Positions 1 to 8,716 are shown, counted from the stretch's first letter. The stretch is DNA of 64,000 nucleotides from Burkholderiaceae bacterium (GCA_027493945.1 JAOSJU010000001.1:1178001-1242000), one strand, 5' to 3'. Numbers and translations: made by a program. The notes: generated by a model not told the origin, from the letters alone.

Positions 1-2
1 CG

Positions 3-788
3 GCTACCTACCCGGACGAGCCAATTGTCGTGACGCTGTCACGACAATTGAGCTGGTCGCATTTCGTGGCCTTGCTGCCGCTGAAAGACTCGCTTCAGCG
101 GGACTACTACGCGCAGATGGCTAACGCCGAACGCTGGAGCGTGCGGACGCTGCGCGAGCGCATCGACTCGATGCTGTACGAGCGCACGGCGCTGTCCAAG
201 AAGCCGGACGAGATGATCGCGCAGGAACTGGCGACGATGCACGATGCCCAGCGTATGTCGCCCGCCCTAGTCATGCGCGACCCGTACATCCTCGACTTCC
301 TGGGTCTGCAGGACACCTGGCAGGAAGGCGACTTGGAGGCGGCGATCATCCGCGAAATGGAGTCCTTCCTGCTGGAGCTGGGCGTGGGCTTCACGTTCGT
401 GGCCCGTCAGAAACGCATCCAGATCGACGGCGACGATTTTCACCTCGACCTGCTGTTCTACAACCGCAAGCTGCGACGGCTGGTAGCAGTGGAGCTGAAG
501 GTCGGCGAGTTCAAGGCCGCGTACAAGGGGCAGATGGAGCTTTACCTGCGCTGGCTTGACAAGCACGAACGGGAGCCGGAAGAAGCCTCGCCGCTGGGCA
601 TCATTCTCTGCACCGGCAAGAAGTCCGAGCAGATCGAGCTACTGGAGTTGGACAAATCGGGCATCCACGTTGCCGAGTATCTGACCACCTTGCCGCCGCG
701 TGCGGTGTTGGCCGAGCGGCTGCATCAGGCCACCCAGCGGGCGCAGTTGGAGATCGAGCAGCGCAAGACGGACGGCACCTCGCCCTGA
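3..788 (+). CDS. DUF1016/YhcG-family PDDEXK nuclease, 5' end outside the window
   Basis: The reading frame is open to the left edge, so the N-terminal half is missing. The visible part matches the C-terminal region of DUF1016 (YhcG) proteins: TLSRQLSWSHF, then RWSVRTLRERIDSMLYERTA, then a PD-(D/E)XK core in which DLLFYN is followed by VAVELKVGEF (codons near nt 445-510). These proteins are putative DNA nucleases often found in defence islands and restriction loci. The GTG at nt 30 is in frame but lies inside the conserved region, so it is unlikely to be the true start. Other variable-region genes follow on the same strand after about 260 bp. Family assignment is strong; the target is unknown. 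Confidence 0.85.
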   Translation, partial: ATYPDEPIVVTLSRQLSWSHFVALLPLKDSLQRDYYAQMANAERWSVRTLRERIDSMLYERTALSKKPDEMIAQELATMHDAQRMSPALVMRDPYILDFLGLQDTWQEGDLEAAIIREMESFLLELGVGFTFVARQKRIQIDGDDFHLDLLFYNRKLRRLVAVELKVGEFKAAYKGQMELYLRWLDKHEREPEEASPLGIILCTGKKSEQIELLELDKSGIHVAEYLTTLPPRAVLAERLHQATQRAQLEIEQRKTDGTSP

Positions 789-952
789 TAGCAGCATTTG
801 GGCACGGCGGAGCGGAGCGCCTTCACGCTCTCGGCCGTTGTCCCGCGCTTGATGCCGAATCACTGCGTTTCGGCTTTGAACTTTCACGCATTCCGGCCGC
901 CTCGGTCCAACGCGTACTGCGCACTTTCATTGCGCACAAGTAAGAAAAAGTA

Positions 953-978
953 ATGTACGATTGACGTACATCGTCAAT
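953..978. promoter_or_regulatory. Overlapping palindromes, likely HigA operator
   Basis: ATGTACG-N5-CGTACAT (953-971) overlaps ATTGACG-N5-CGTCAAT (960-978). Both have perfect 7-bp arms. HigA-type antitoxins repress their own operon through such palindromes, and this site lies 70 bp upstream of the higA-like gene. The assignment to HigA is inferred from position. Confidence 0.6.
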
Positions 979-1045
979 ATTTTTGACCTGACGTTAGTCA
1001 AGCACTGAAAGCAAGGGCGACAGCCCGTTCATTCTGAAGCGCAAC

Positions 1046-1369
1046 ATGACGGTAGCAGTCCATCATCCGGGTGAAATTCTCGCCCAACGGCTTGAAGCCG
1101 TTGGCGTGTCGCCGACTGAGCTGGCGCGTCAACTCGACGTTCCCGCCAATAGGATCACTCAGATCATCAACGGCAAGCGCGGGATCACTGGCGACTCGGC
1201 GTTGCGACTCGCCCACTGGTTCGGAGATACCCCACAGTTCTGGATGAGCTTGCAGGTGCAGTGCGACCTGGAGATTGCGGAAGCTGAGTCGGGACGATCT
1301 ATCAGCTCACTCCCCACGGGGCCAACCGCTCGCGACGCCAATGCCAACAGGCATGCGAAGACCGTGTAG
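1046..1369 (+). CDS. higA: HigA-family addiction module antitoxin (XRE HTH)
   Basis: This 107-aa protein begins with the HHPGEIL motif typical of HigA (VapI-type) antitoxins. It continues with an XRE helix-turn-helix (PTELARQLDVPANRITQIINGK) and the conserved GDSALRLAHWFG and QFWMSLQ segments. HigA binds the HigB mRNA interferase and autoregulates. In standard loci higB sits directly upstream, between promoter and higA. Here only about 67 bp separate the operator-like palindromes from the start codon, which is too short for a toxin gene. No higB follows either, so this is a solitary antitoxin or the remnant of a deleted module. The last 25 or so residues are not typical of the family and may be read-through into unrelated sequence. 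Confidence 0.8.
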   Translation: MTVAVHHPGEILAQRLEAVGVSPTELARQLDVPANRITQIINGKRGITGDSALRLAHWFGDTPQFWMSLQVQCDLEIAEAESGRSISSLPTGPTARDANANRHAKTV

Positions 1370-1438
1370 GAAAGGATTTATGACAAGGGAGAACAAAACC
1401 TTTTCTCACATCGGTGATGTGTGTTTGAGGGCTAGTGC

Positions 1439-2434
1439 ATGACTGACGGGTCAGCCGACATCACGTTCCACTATCCACCGGAGCTATTCAATCTTCTTGT
1501 GGATATTCTGCCGCTGCTCAATCGCTCGAAAACCGACGTGCTGGTTTTCTTTCGAGGCGCAGGTGTGTCTGACAGCATGACCTCTGACATCGCAGCCCGC
1601 TTGAAGGCCGCGCCGAAAGATGTCAACAAGTATCAGATGGCGCGCACTGTGCTTGAGCGCCTCAACGCAAAGGGGGAATCTGCTCTGCGAGAGCGGCGAG
1701 AGGTGCTGCGACGCGTTGTGGACTTTGCAAACTTCGACTCGTGCTGGCCAGATGACCAACTCAAAGCAAAGGGCCTCGTCGCCAGCATCCGCGAAGTCGT
1801 CAACCAGAAGGACGCCTTCACACGCATGAACAACGCTCGCGAAGAGGAGCGGCAAGCGCGCCTTGCCGAGACGCAGCGGATCACGGCGGAGAAGCGCGAG
1901 CGCACTGCCAGGATCGAGAATGCCAAGCAGGATTTGTATGCGCTGTTTGGCTCCACGGCGACTGCACAGCAACGCGGCAAGATGCTGGAAGCCGCCATCA
2001 ACAATCTCTTTCAAGCCTACGACGTTCTTGTCCGCAAAGCCTTCCACCTCGTTGGCGAGGCCGGAGAAGGAATCGTGGAGCAAATTGATGGGGTTATTGA
2101 ACTCGGCGGCACCCTGTACTTCGTTGAGATGAAGTGGTATCGCGATCCGGTAGGCAAGCCCGAGATTTCAGAGCATCTTGTTCGCCTCATGTCGCGCGCC
2201 GAGGTGCGTGGCATCTTCATTTCTGCCAGTGACTACACAGAACCCGCGATTCACACGGTACGCGAGTTCCTGCAACACAAGGTCTTGATCCTCTCGACGC
2301 TTCAAGAGATCGTGTATTTGCTCAATCAGCAGGACGACCTTGCTGAGTTCTTCACGAAGAAAATCCAGGCGGCGCAGATACACAAGAACCCGTATTTCCG
2401 CCCTCATGACGTTCAAGGAGGTGGCGGGTCATGA
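1439..2434 (+). CDS. Mrr-like restriction endonuclease, first gene of the ABC-3C cluster
   Basis: The 331-aa protein has an alpha-helical N-terminal half with a charged coiled coil (about residues 120-165) and a C-terminal PD-(D/E)XK fold. D217 in QIDGVIEL is followed by E230-M-K232 in FVEMKWY, the D...ExK signature of Mrr-type nucleases. A GAGGG ribosome site lies about 7 nt before the ATG. The stop overlaps the next start (ATGA), so it is translationally coupled to the ABC-3C effector gene. A DNA-cleaving role in defence is inferred from fold and neighbourhood. I do not know whether the gene is an obligate member of the ABC-3C system or an associated nuclease. Confidence 0.7.
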   Translation: MTDGSADITFHYPPELFNLLVDILPLLNRSKTDVLVFFRGAGVSDSMTSDIAARLKAAPKDVNKYQMARTVLERLNAKGESALRERREVLRRVVDFANFDSCWPDDQLKAKGLVASIREVVNQKDAFTRMNNAREEERQARLAETQRITAEKRERTARIENAKQDLYALFGSTATAQQRGKMLEAAINNLFQAYDVLVRKAFHLVGEAGEGIVEQIDGVIELGGTLYFVEMKWYRDPVGKPEISEHLVRLMSRAEVRGIFISASDYTEPAIHTVREFLQHKVLILSTLQEIVYLLNQQDDLAEFFTKKIQAAQIHKNPYFRPHDVQGGGGS

Positions 2435-3519
2435 CAGCGAATTGGAAAGACATCAACAAGCCACCAAGCCCTGCAAATGCGGTCACCGCTGCGCAGGTGG
2501 CGAATGGCCCCGTCATTCCGCCGCAGCAAAGGCTGTTGACCTATTCGCCGGTCGAGTGGGAAGGGTTCGTTGAAGAGTGGGCCTACTATTGCCTCGCAGC
2601 GAAGTACAAGCACGTCCAGCGCTTTTCGGGTGCTGGCGACATGGGGATCGACGTTGCCGGGTTCGTTGACGACGCGCGCTTGAAGGGCGCCCGGGACAAC
2701 TACCAGTGCAAACACTACGACCATGCCCTCAGGCCCAGCGACGTCTGGGCCGAGTTTGGCAAGGTTATCTGGTATTCATACACCGGTGAATACACAGCTC
2801 CCCGCTGCTACTTCTTTGTTTCGCCGCACGGTGCCGGCACATCACTCAGCCGCCTGTTTTCGAATGCTACGAAGCTGCGCGAGGAGTTGATTGCAAACTG
2901 GGATAAGAACGTAAAAGATGCGATCACTAGCACACAAACGGTGCCACTCGACGCAAAGCTCCGCGCCTACGTAGACGCCTTCGACCTCTCCATCTTCGAC
3001 GCCAAGACCGCACTGCAGCTCGTTGACGATCATCGCACTACGCCGGCTCACGCCGCGCGCTTCGGTGGCGGACTGCGACCGCGACCTGCTTCGGAAAAGC
3101 CTCCTCAAGAGGTCGCTTCCGCCGAAAGTCGCTATGTGACGCAGTTGCTCGGCGCATACGGTGAGCACACGGGGGCGGTCGTGACCGACCCCTCTGGGCT
3201 GTCTGTGCAGAAGCTCAAAGATCACTTCCGTCGTCAGCGCGAAGCGTTCTACGAAGCAGAGTCACTGCGCGTCTTCGCCCGCGATGGTGTCCCGCCTGGC
3301 ACCTTTGAGTCCTTGCTCGACGACATTCACGACGGCGTTATCGACACACACGACGCGAGTCATGCCGATGGCTACGTAAAGGTCTGCGCCGTAACCAAGG
3401 CGGCCCGCGACATGCAAATCACGGCGAATGCCCTCATCACCTGCACGAACCCCAAAGACCGGGATGGAATCTGCCATCAGCTCGTGAATGAAGATCGCCT
3501 ACGGTGGACACGATCATGA
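2431..3519 (+). CDS. ABC-three-component system effector with REase-like N-terminus
   Basis: The 362-aa protein matches ABC-3C effector proteins (the CTD1-type group, by recall). The N-terminal restriction-endonuclease-like domain contains EGFVEEWAYYCL, then GDMGID (D74), then QCKHY (Q92-x-K94), and a GEYTAPRCYFFVSPHGAGT block shared by this family. The C-terminal third (VQKLKDHFRRQREAFYEAES) is helical and probably binds the partner proteins. A GGAGG site precedes the ATG, which overlaps the upstream stop; its own stop overlaps the next start. In the ABC-3C model of Aravind and co-workers, an ATPase senses invading nucleoprotein and licenses the effector. Nuclease activity here is inferred from the motif. 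Confidence 0.75.
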   Translation: MTANWKDINKPPSPANAVTAAQVANGPVIPPQQRLLTYSPVEWEGFVEEWAYYCLAAKYKHVQRFSGAGDMGIDVAGFVDDARLKGARDNYQCKHYDHALRPSDVWAEFGKVIWYSYTGEYTAPRCYFFVSPHGAGTSLSRLFSNATKLREELIANWDKNVKDAITSTQTVPLDAKLRAYVDAFDLSIFDAKTALQLVDDHRTTPAHAARFGGGLRPRPASEKPPQEVASAESRYVTQLLGAYGEHTGAVVTDPSGLSVQKLKDHFRRQREAFYEAESLRVFARDGVPPGTFESLLDDIHDGVIDTHDASHADGYVKVCAVTKAARDMQITANALITCTNPKDRDGICHQLVNEDRLRWTRS

Positions 3520-4010
3520 ACCAGGAGCGTAAGCCGATCACCTTCAATGGTCCGCTTGAGGCCGGTATCCGCGCGGTCTCGATTCTGGGCGCTGCCTACC
3601 CGCAAACCTATGACCTCCAGCGGCTCGTCGCGCTTGACTACCTACTTGTCCATACAGGCGATCTCGACGGTCCGGAAAATTTGCATCCTCCGACGCCGAC
3701 GCCCTCTGCTGAAATGCTCGTGCGCCGCAAACTGGTCGAGCAGTCGCTGCTTCTGATGATGACCCGTGACCTGGTGGCGCGTGAGGTTACAGCCGACGGC
3801 ATCAAGTACGGTGCGGGCGAGAACGCCACCACGTTTCTGTCGTCGGTGTCTTCCAACTACCTGGTAGCCCTCAAGGAGCGTGCCACTTGGCTTGTCGAAG
3901 CCATCGGTGGTCTCACGGACGAACAATTTAAGAGCATGATGCGCCGATTTTTCGATAAATGGGTCGAGGAATTTCACCACGTTGAGCAAAGTCTGGGGGG
4001 AGAAGCATGA
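3516..4010 (+). CDS. ABC-three-component system middle component
   Basis: A short helical protein of 164 aa from the ATG at 3516. That ATG overlaps the stop of the effector gene as ATGA and is preferred over the in-frame GTG 12 nt upstream. The segment AVSILGAAYPQTYDLQRLVALDYLLVHTGDLDGP is characteristic of the middle component of ABC-3C systems, a small winged-helix or adaptor protein that links effector and ATPase. It ends at ATGA with the ATPase gene, so the three genes are one coupled unit. Family membership rests on sequence recall and position; no catalytic residues are expected. Confidence 0.75.
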   Translation: MNQERKPITFNGPLEAGIRAVSILGAAYPQTYDLQRLVALDYLLVHTGDLDGPENLHPPTPTPSAEMLVRRKLVEQSLLLMMTRDLVAREVTADGIKYGAGENATTFLSSVSSNYLVALKERATWLVEAIGGLTDEQFKSMMRRFFDKWVEEFHHVEQSLGGEA

Positions 4011-5885
4011 CAGCAGCAACTCCCGGTTTCCGCCTGCGTTTTCTCGGCTTCTACGGGCCGCAGAAGCAGCCATCAAGTGTCACCTTCGGTCCCGGCCTGA
4101 ATGTCATCTATGGCGCGTCGAACACCGGGAAATCTTTTATCGTTGAGGCTATCGATTTCATGCTCGGTGGCAAGCCGCCCCTGCGTGACATTCCGGAGCG
4201 TGTCGGATACGACCTCATTCTTCTCGGGCTTGAGACACTTGACGGTAAGCCCTTCACGCTCTGGCGCAGTATGGACGGCGGCGGTTTTCGGCTCTATGAC
4301 GGTTTGCATCAGACGCCACCTGCGACCGACATTTCATACAAGCAGCTTGACGATAAACATAGTGAGAGGAATGACGCAAACCTTTCCTCCTTCTTACTGG
4401 AGCTGTGCGGTCTTCGCGGCAAGCGCGTCCGCAAGAATTCCAGGAACGAAACCAACAGCCTGAGCTTTCGCAACATTGCGCGCCTGATGATCGTCGACGA
4501 GACGGAGATCACGCAACAAAGCTCCCCTCTGTTTGATGGCAATCCCACCGCCAATACGCCCAACCTCGCAACGTTCAAGCTACTTCTGACGGGCACGGAC
4601 GACTCGGCGCTGGTCGCGAACAACAAGAGCGAACCGGAAGAACTGTCGCGTGAGGCACAGCTACAACTTCTTGATCAGCTTCTTGACGACTACCGCGAGC
4701 GGCTCAGGGAGCTGACCAAAAGCCCGAAGGAGTTAGAGGAGCAGTTAGAGAAGATCGACACCTCGCTGCGTCAGCAGGCGGGCCAAGTGAACACCACTGA
4801 AGCAGAATTCCGAGGAAGCTGCGGGGAAGCGACGTGAACTGCGAAAAAAACTGGAGGAAAGCCGCGAGCGACGAGCAGAGGTCGGGGCGATGCTTGAGCG
4901 GTTCAGCCTGCTAGACAAGCACTACGTATCCGACATCGAACGGCTGCGTGCTATTGAAGAAGGAGGGACACTGTTTAACGTGCTAGGTGGTGGGCACTGC
5001 CCCCTTTGTGGTGCAGCGCCCGCTCATCATCGCGCCGATGCCGAATGCAACGGGGATACCGATGCTGTCGTTCAGGCTGCCCGGATGGAGATCGCTAAGA
5101 TCGAAGTACTGCGAGCAGAGCTTGCAGCCACTGTCCGCAATCTTGAGCGTGAGAGTGTCAGCTTCGATCGTAGGCTACCTTCAGTCGTTCAGGAATTGGG
5201 ATCAATTTCCGACGCTGTGGAAGAACTGATCGCACCTAGGCTTTCGACCCTTCGCAAGTCCTATTCTGATTTCGCCGACAAACGCGCCGAGGTGCGTGAG
5301 GCATTGGCACTCTACGCCACCGTACAAGACATGGAGCGCCGCCGTGCCGATCTTGAGAAGGGCGCCGAGGGCGAGAAGGCTGGGGCGCTTGCTAACACAG
5401 ACCTCCCAACCACTGTGACTCACAGCTTTGCCAAGACTGTTGAGAACATTCTGACGGGCTGGCACTTTCCAGAAGCCGGGGATGTGTATTTCGACTCCAA
5501 GACTCGCGATCTTGTCATCGCCGGCAAGTCGCGCAGTGCTTTTGGTAAGGGCCTTCGCGCAATCACGCACGCGGCCTTCACGCTCGGGCTGCTAGCGTTC
5601 TGTCGAGCGCGCCAAACGCCGCACACTGGGTTCGTTGTTCTTGACTCTCCCTTGCTCGCGTATCGGGAGCCTGATGGGACGGAAGATGATTTGACCGGCA
5701 CTGATCTTCAGGAGCAGTTCTATGCCTACCTTGAAGCATTGCCCATCGACACACAGGTAATCGTGGTCGAAAACACTGATCCGCCTGATGCAATCATGAA
5801 GCGCGAGCAGTCACTGATGTTTGGTAAGAATCCACATCACGGCAGATACGGCTTGTTCCCTTTTGTGGCTGATTCAGGAGGATGA
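4007..5885 (+). pseudogene. DUF3732 ABC-type ATPase of the ABC-3C system, one frameshift
   Basis: The third coupled gene encodes a Rad50/SMC-like ATPase. The first part (276 aa) carries a Walker A, GASNTGKS (residues 36-43), after NVIY. The second part begins in another frame near nt 4809 with a charged coiled coil, a CPLC zinc-hook-like motif (4998-5009), the SAFGKGLRAITHAAFTLG segment and a Walker-B-like FVVLDSPLLAY. Joining the frames at about nt 4806-4812 restores a continuous coiled coil of about 625 aa, the usual DUF3732 length. The break equals one extra base and occurs in GAATTC, not at a slippery heptamer. It is therefore either an inactivating mutation or a sequence error rather than obvious programmed frameshifting. 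Confidence 0.75.
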
Positions 5886-5922
5886 TGTCTTAGTGCTGGG
5901 TGCACACCCCTGCGACGTGGAG

Positions 5923-6443
5923 CTACCCGGTCCCGCCAGGCTCGACTGCGATCAGGTCGGACAGATCGACACTGGTTTTCAATGACGCGCACAGGTTCAT
6001 TGCGATGTAAGCGGGCAGCACTTCGAGCCGGCGATCTCCGTTGAGGTAGGTGCATTCAATGCGACAAGTCGCACCTTCATCGATCACCGCCAGCGACGCG
6101 ACAGGGAATCGCTCTTTCGCCGTTTGATATCCTCTTCGGTGAGATGGGGCTTCTCGTCTTCCATAGTCCGAACCGCATGCCGTTTGGGGAGGCTGGCGAA
6201 GAAGCCCGGTTCCTCTGCGGTGCGTTGCAGGTCGGAGCCGTAGTAGTGCATGCCGCTGTAATACTCGATGCACTGATGAAGGGCCTGAAACCACCTGGGC
6301 TCCCAGTACGAGAGCCGTGTGGTGCCATCGAACATGGCGAACTTGATGCAGACGCTTTCTACGGAGCCGGAACCCACGAAGGCAGTGATGAAGCTGCTCA
6401 CGAGATTTCGCTTGCTCCCGACCTTGCGTTTTTCGATACGCAT
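5923..6443 (-). pseudogene. Unrecognised hypothetical gene, one frameshift
   Basis: Two minus-strand frames join near nt 6105-6125 to give one protein of about 173 aa. The first part starts MRIEKRKVGSKRN and contains FDGTTRLSYWEPRWFQALHQ and HYYGSDLQRTAEEPGF. The second continues TAKERFPVASLAVIDEG and ends VDLSDLIAVEPGGTG. The amino acid composition is protein-like on both sides of the break and neither half makes sense alone. The start overlaps the end of the next gene upstream. No known domain was recognised. The gene may be part of a small cargo unit with its two upstream neighbours. Confidence 0.45.
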
Positions 6444-6996
6444 CCTGCATCACCAAATCCGACATAAGGTTCTTCGGTCTTGGCGACAAGCACGTTTGTG
6501 GACTCCACTTCTTGCGCCACATGCCCGGCAAAGCCACCCAGTTCTCGCCATGTCATCCATCGAGCCCCGCTGTCGTTTGAATCATCAAAACGAACATCGG
6601 GCTGAAACTCGGGCCGACGCTCAAGCTCGCCGGCAACGCAAAGCCGACTTCGACATATGGGCTCGTGCCCGCAGGATCGGTCATCGCCGCCTGGAAGGCG
6701 AAGCACATCAAAAATTCGCAATCATGGTGCTGCGCCTCGCTGCCAAAGTCGATGGAAATCAGTCGCCATTCGCCATCCTCCATACCGAGCGGGACGAGGA
6801 GTTGGCGCGCCCGCGCCTCAAGATAGGCACGGCTTTGCACGATCGCGATGGCTTTCTCAATCCCGATGGAGCTGGGCTTGCCTGCCACATCGGCAACGAC
6901 GACTTCAGTGTTGTCGGGAAGCACGGCCATCCACTCGTCATACGGAGGTGTACCGAGCCGATGAATCGGCAAGAACTCGCTGGGAATGACGAGCAT
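6398..6996 (-). pseudogene. Unrecognised hypothetical gene, one frameshift
   Basis: The protein starts MLVIPSEFLPIHRLG and runs through DEWMAVLPDNTEVVVADVAG and ARQLLVPLGMEDGEWRLISI to ...YVEVGFALP. There the plausible coding sequence shifts frame (about nt 6625-6640) and continues ELERRPEFQPDVRFDDSNDS, RWMTWRELGGFAGHVAQEVE to a stop at 6398. The joined length is about 200 aa. No family was recognised. It sits between two other minus-strand hypothetical genes and overlaps the downstream one, suggesting an operon. The start codon is uncertain because no good ribosome site is visible. Confidence 0.4.
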
Positions 6997-7042
6997 TGTC
7001 AGATCGTGCAGGTTCGAGGACAACAGCGATCTCGTGCAGCGA

Positions 7043-7345
7043 TCAGTGCGCGATGACGGCTGCGGCAGCACGAGTGACGCGACTTTCCAGACGATTGCAA
7101 TACTCGATGGCCTCGATCGTTGCCCGCCGGAAGTGGTCGCCAGTTGAAGCCTGCACGGCGGCAGCGGCTGCCACCTCTCTCGCCGATCTGGCAGTGCATG
7201 CCAACCGCGCCAGTACCGCATCAGCTTCGATTCGGTAATGCCCTCCGAATTGCGCATGCTTCTGCGTGAGACGTGCAAGCTGGTCGCGGAGCCAAACGTC
7301 GCCGAGGTCTGCATAGGTACTTGGCTGGATCAATCGGATGAACAT
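7043..7345 (-). CDS. Hypothetical protein, about 100 aa
   Basis: The ATG at 7343-7345 is chosen because AAGGAG lies 6 nt upstream; the longer in-frame ORF starts 8 codons earlier without a better site. The protein (MFIRLIQPSTYADLGDVWL...) is alanine- and arginine-rich and mostly helical, with no recognised domain. It is the first of three minus-strand genes that lie between the ABC-3C cluster and the ICE backbone. Confidence 0.5.
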   Translation of the reverse strand: MFIRLIQPSTYADLGDVWLRDQLARLTQKHAQFGGHYRIEADAVLARLACTARSAREVAAAAAVQASTGDHFRRATIEAIEYCNRLESRVTRAAAAVIAH

Positions 7346-7610
7346 GGCGGACTCCTTGCGTGAAGCCAAAGCCGGCGACGTGCCGGGCTCATGGCAGTGA
7401 GACGTTCCATGTCTCGCTTGGAATCAAGCGTAGTGATTCGCCTCCGTTCGCGCTCTCTGTTTCTTGCGCTCGAAATATCCAGTCTTGAGTACGCGATACC
7501 AAGCTGAAGCGTCTGGCTTCGCTGGTGAAGGCTTCACATGCTGACGCCCCTCTCTTGGCCGCGGTTTAGTCGGTGAGCGAGTTGGTACGTCTCCGACCGA
7601 TGAATCGGTC

Positions 7611-7727
7611 GGCCGCGCTCTCGTGCTGCGCATCGAGCCTCGCTGCGCGAGTCTCGTCCCATGCGGGCTTCCATCACTGACGCCTCCTGCCCGGCTCACT
7701 GATCCGGGCCTGCGCGCTCCGCTTGCC
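7611..7727. repeat. Dispersed ICE repeat, copy A
   Basis: The block shares an ordered set of segments with 9811-9944: CGCATCGAGCC, GGGCTTCCATC, CTGACGCCTCC and CCGGGCCTGCGCGCT followed by CGCTTGCC. The copies differ by substitutions and small indels. The CGCTTGCC end also appears near 15420. The function is unknown. Confidence 0.6.
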
Positions 7728-7760
7728 AAAAAATCCGAGTGTGTGCAGTGGGCGGGTGTG

Positions 7761-7914
7761 GCGGTCTTGCTGTTCCCTTCACCGTATCACGGCGTTCTCG
7801 CCGTCAAGGGCGGCGCGCTTTTGCGCGCTGGCGTCCTGGCGGCCGTCTGCGACCCCTGACTGCTTGCGCTGCGCCGTGCTGGCCACGGTTCCGGGCAATT
7901 CCGCCCGAGCAACC
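7761..7914 (+). repeat. 150-bp leader repeat, copy 1 (before radC)
   Basis: This matches 8552-8701 closely over its whole length. Both start CGGTCTTGCTGTTCCCTTCA, contain the hairpin ACGGCG-TTCT-CGCCGT and GACTGCTTGCGCTGCGCCGT, and end GGCAATTCCGCCCG followed by CAACC. Each copy ends just before a gene start region (here 12 nt before the radC ATG). Confidence 0.75.
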
Positions 7915-7925
7915 GGAGCACGATC

Positions 7926-8436
7926 ATGTCGCAACTGTCCTTCCTCCTCGTTCGATGCCTCGCTGATGGTGCGCGATGCACAAGGCCGCTACCTGCTGGC
8001 GACGGCAGACCAGATTCTGGAGGCCGCGCGCCAAGCCATCGAGCACAAAATGCAGCGCGGTGCATCGTTCAGTTCGCCGGCGGCGGTCAAGGAGTACCTG
8101 CGCGCCAAGCTGGCTGGCTTCGAGCACGAAGTGTTCTCGGTGCTGTTCCTCGATTCGCAGCATCGTTTGATCGAGTATGCCGAGATGTTCCGCGGCACCA
8201 TCGACAGCGCATCGGTGTATCCGCGCGAGCTGGTCAAGGAGGCGCTGCGGCTCAATGCGGCGGCGGTCATCGTTTCGCACAACCATCCGAGCGGCAATCC
8301 CGAGCCGAGCGCCGCTGATCGGGCGCTGACGCAGCGGCTCAGGGAGGCACTCGCACTAGTGGATGTTCGCACGCTGGATCACATCATCGTGGCGGGCAGC
8401 AGCACCACATCCTTCGCCGAGCGCGGCCTGATCTAA
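7926..8436 (+). CDS. radC: RadC-family JAB/MPN protein, one-base frame break near the start
   Basis: The ATG at 7926 gives MSQLSF, but the conserved protein (FDASLMVRDAQGRYLLATAD...) is in the next frame. One extra C in TTCCTCC (7941-7947) explains the break. The rest is intact: a helical region and the MPN/JAMM metal site SHNHPSGNPEPSAAD (HxHPSGxxxxSxxD). It is about 169 aa when repaired. RadC homologues of this size are a standard Tn4371-family gene downstream of the integrase region; their biochemical role is unclear despite the DNA-repair name. If the break is real, translation could restart at the ATG of MVRDAQG. Confidence 0.8.
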
Positions 8437-8438
8437 CC

Positions 8439-8461
8439 AAGGGGGCTTCGGCCCCCTTTTT
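8439..8461 (+). terminator. Rho-independent terminator after radC
   Basis: A GGGGGC-TTCG-GCCCCC hairpin with flanking A/T pairs is followed by five T residues, starting 3 nt after the radC stop. Confidence 0.85.
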
Positions 8462-8551
8462 GCTGCGCCCGGCGGCGCAACTCCGGCCCTCGCGGGCCTG
8501 CGCGTGCTGCGCACTTGCCGAAAACCGAGTTGCGTGGACGTACGAGGGAGG

Positions 8552-8701
8552 CGGTCTTGCTGTTCCCTTCATCGTGCCACGGCGTTCTCGCCGTCAAGGG
8601 CTGCGCGCCGCTGGCGCTGGCGTCCTGGCGGCCGTCGTTGCCCCCTGACTGCTTGCGCTGCGCCGTGCCCCGGAAGGGTCGGGCAATTCCGCCCGGCAAC
8701 C
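8552..8701 (+). repeat. 150-bp leader repeat, copy 2 (before DUF2958)
   Basis: This is the second copy of the repeat at 7761-7914, with the same internal ACGGCG-TTCT-CGCCGT hairpin and the same GGCAATTCCGCCCG end. It stops 15 nt before the ATG of the DUF2958 gene. Confidence 0.75.
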
Positions 8702-8716
8702 TTTCAGGAGTTCACC

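Larger units (their letters stand above)
7346..7925. other. Gene-free leader of the radC region
   Basis: This stretch holds two GC-rich repeated blocks listed separately and no convincing gene. A 101-aa minus-strand ORF (7424-7729) overlaps the first repeat and looks like repeat-derived coding noise. It separates the variable region from the ICE backbone. Confidence 0.5.

Noticed and set aside
4800..4815. Programmed ribosomal frameshift in the DUF3732 ATPase
   Set aside because: No slippery heptamer or stimulatory hairpin is visible at the junction, and many other genes here have similar single-base breaks.
7424..7729. 101-aa minus-strand ORF in the radC leader
   Set aside because: It lies in a repeat block whose other copy yields an unrelated frame. 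No ribosome site or family match.
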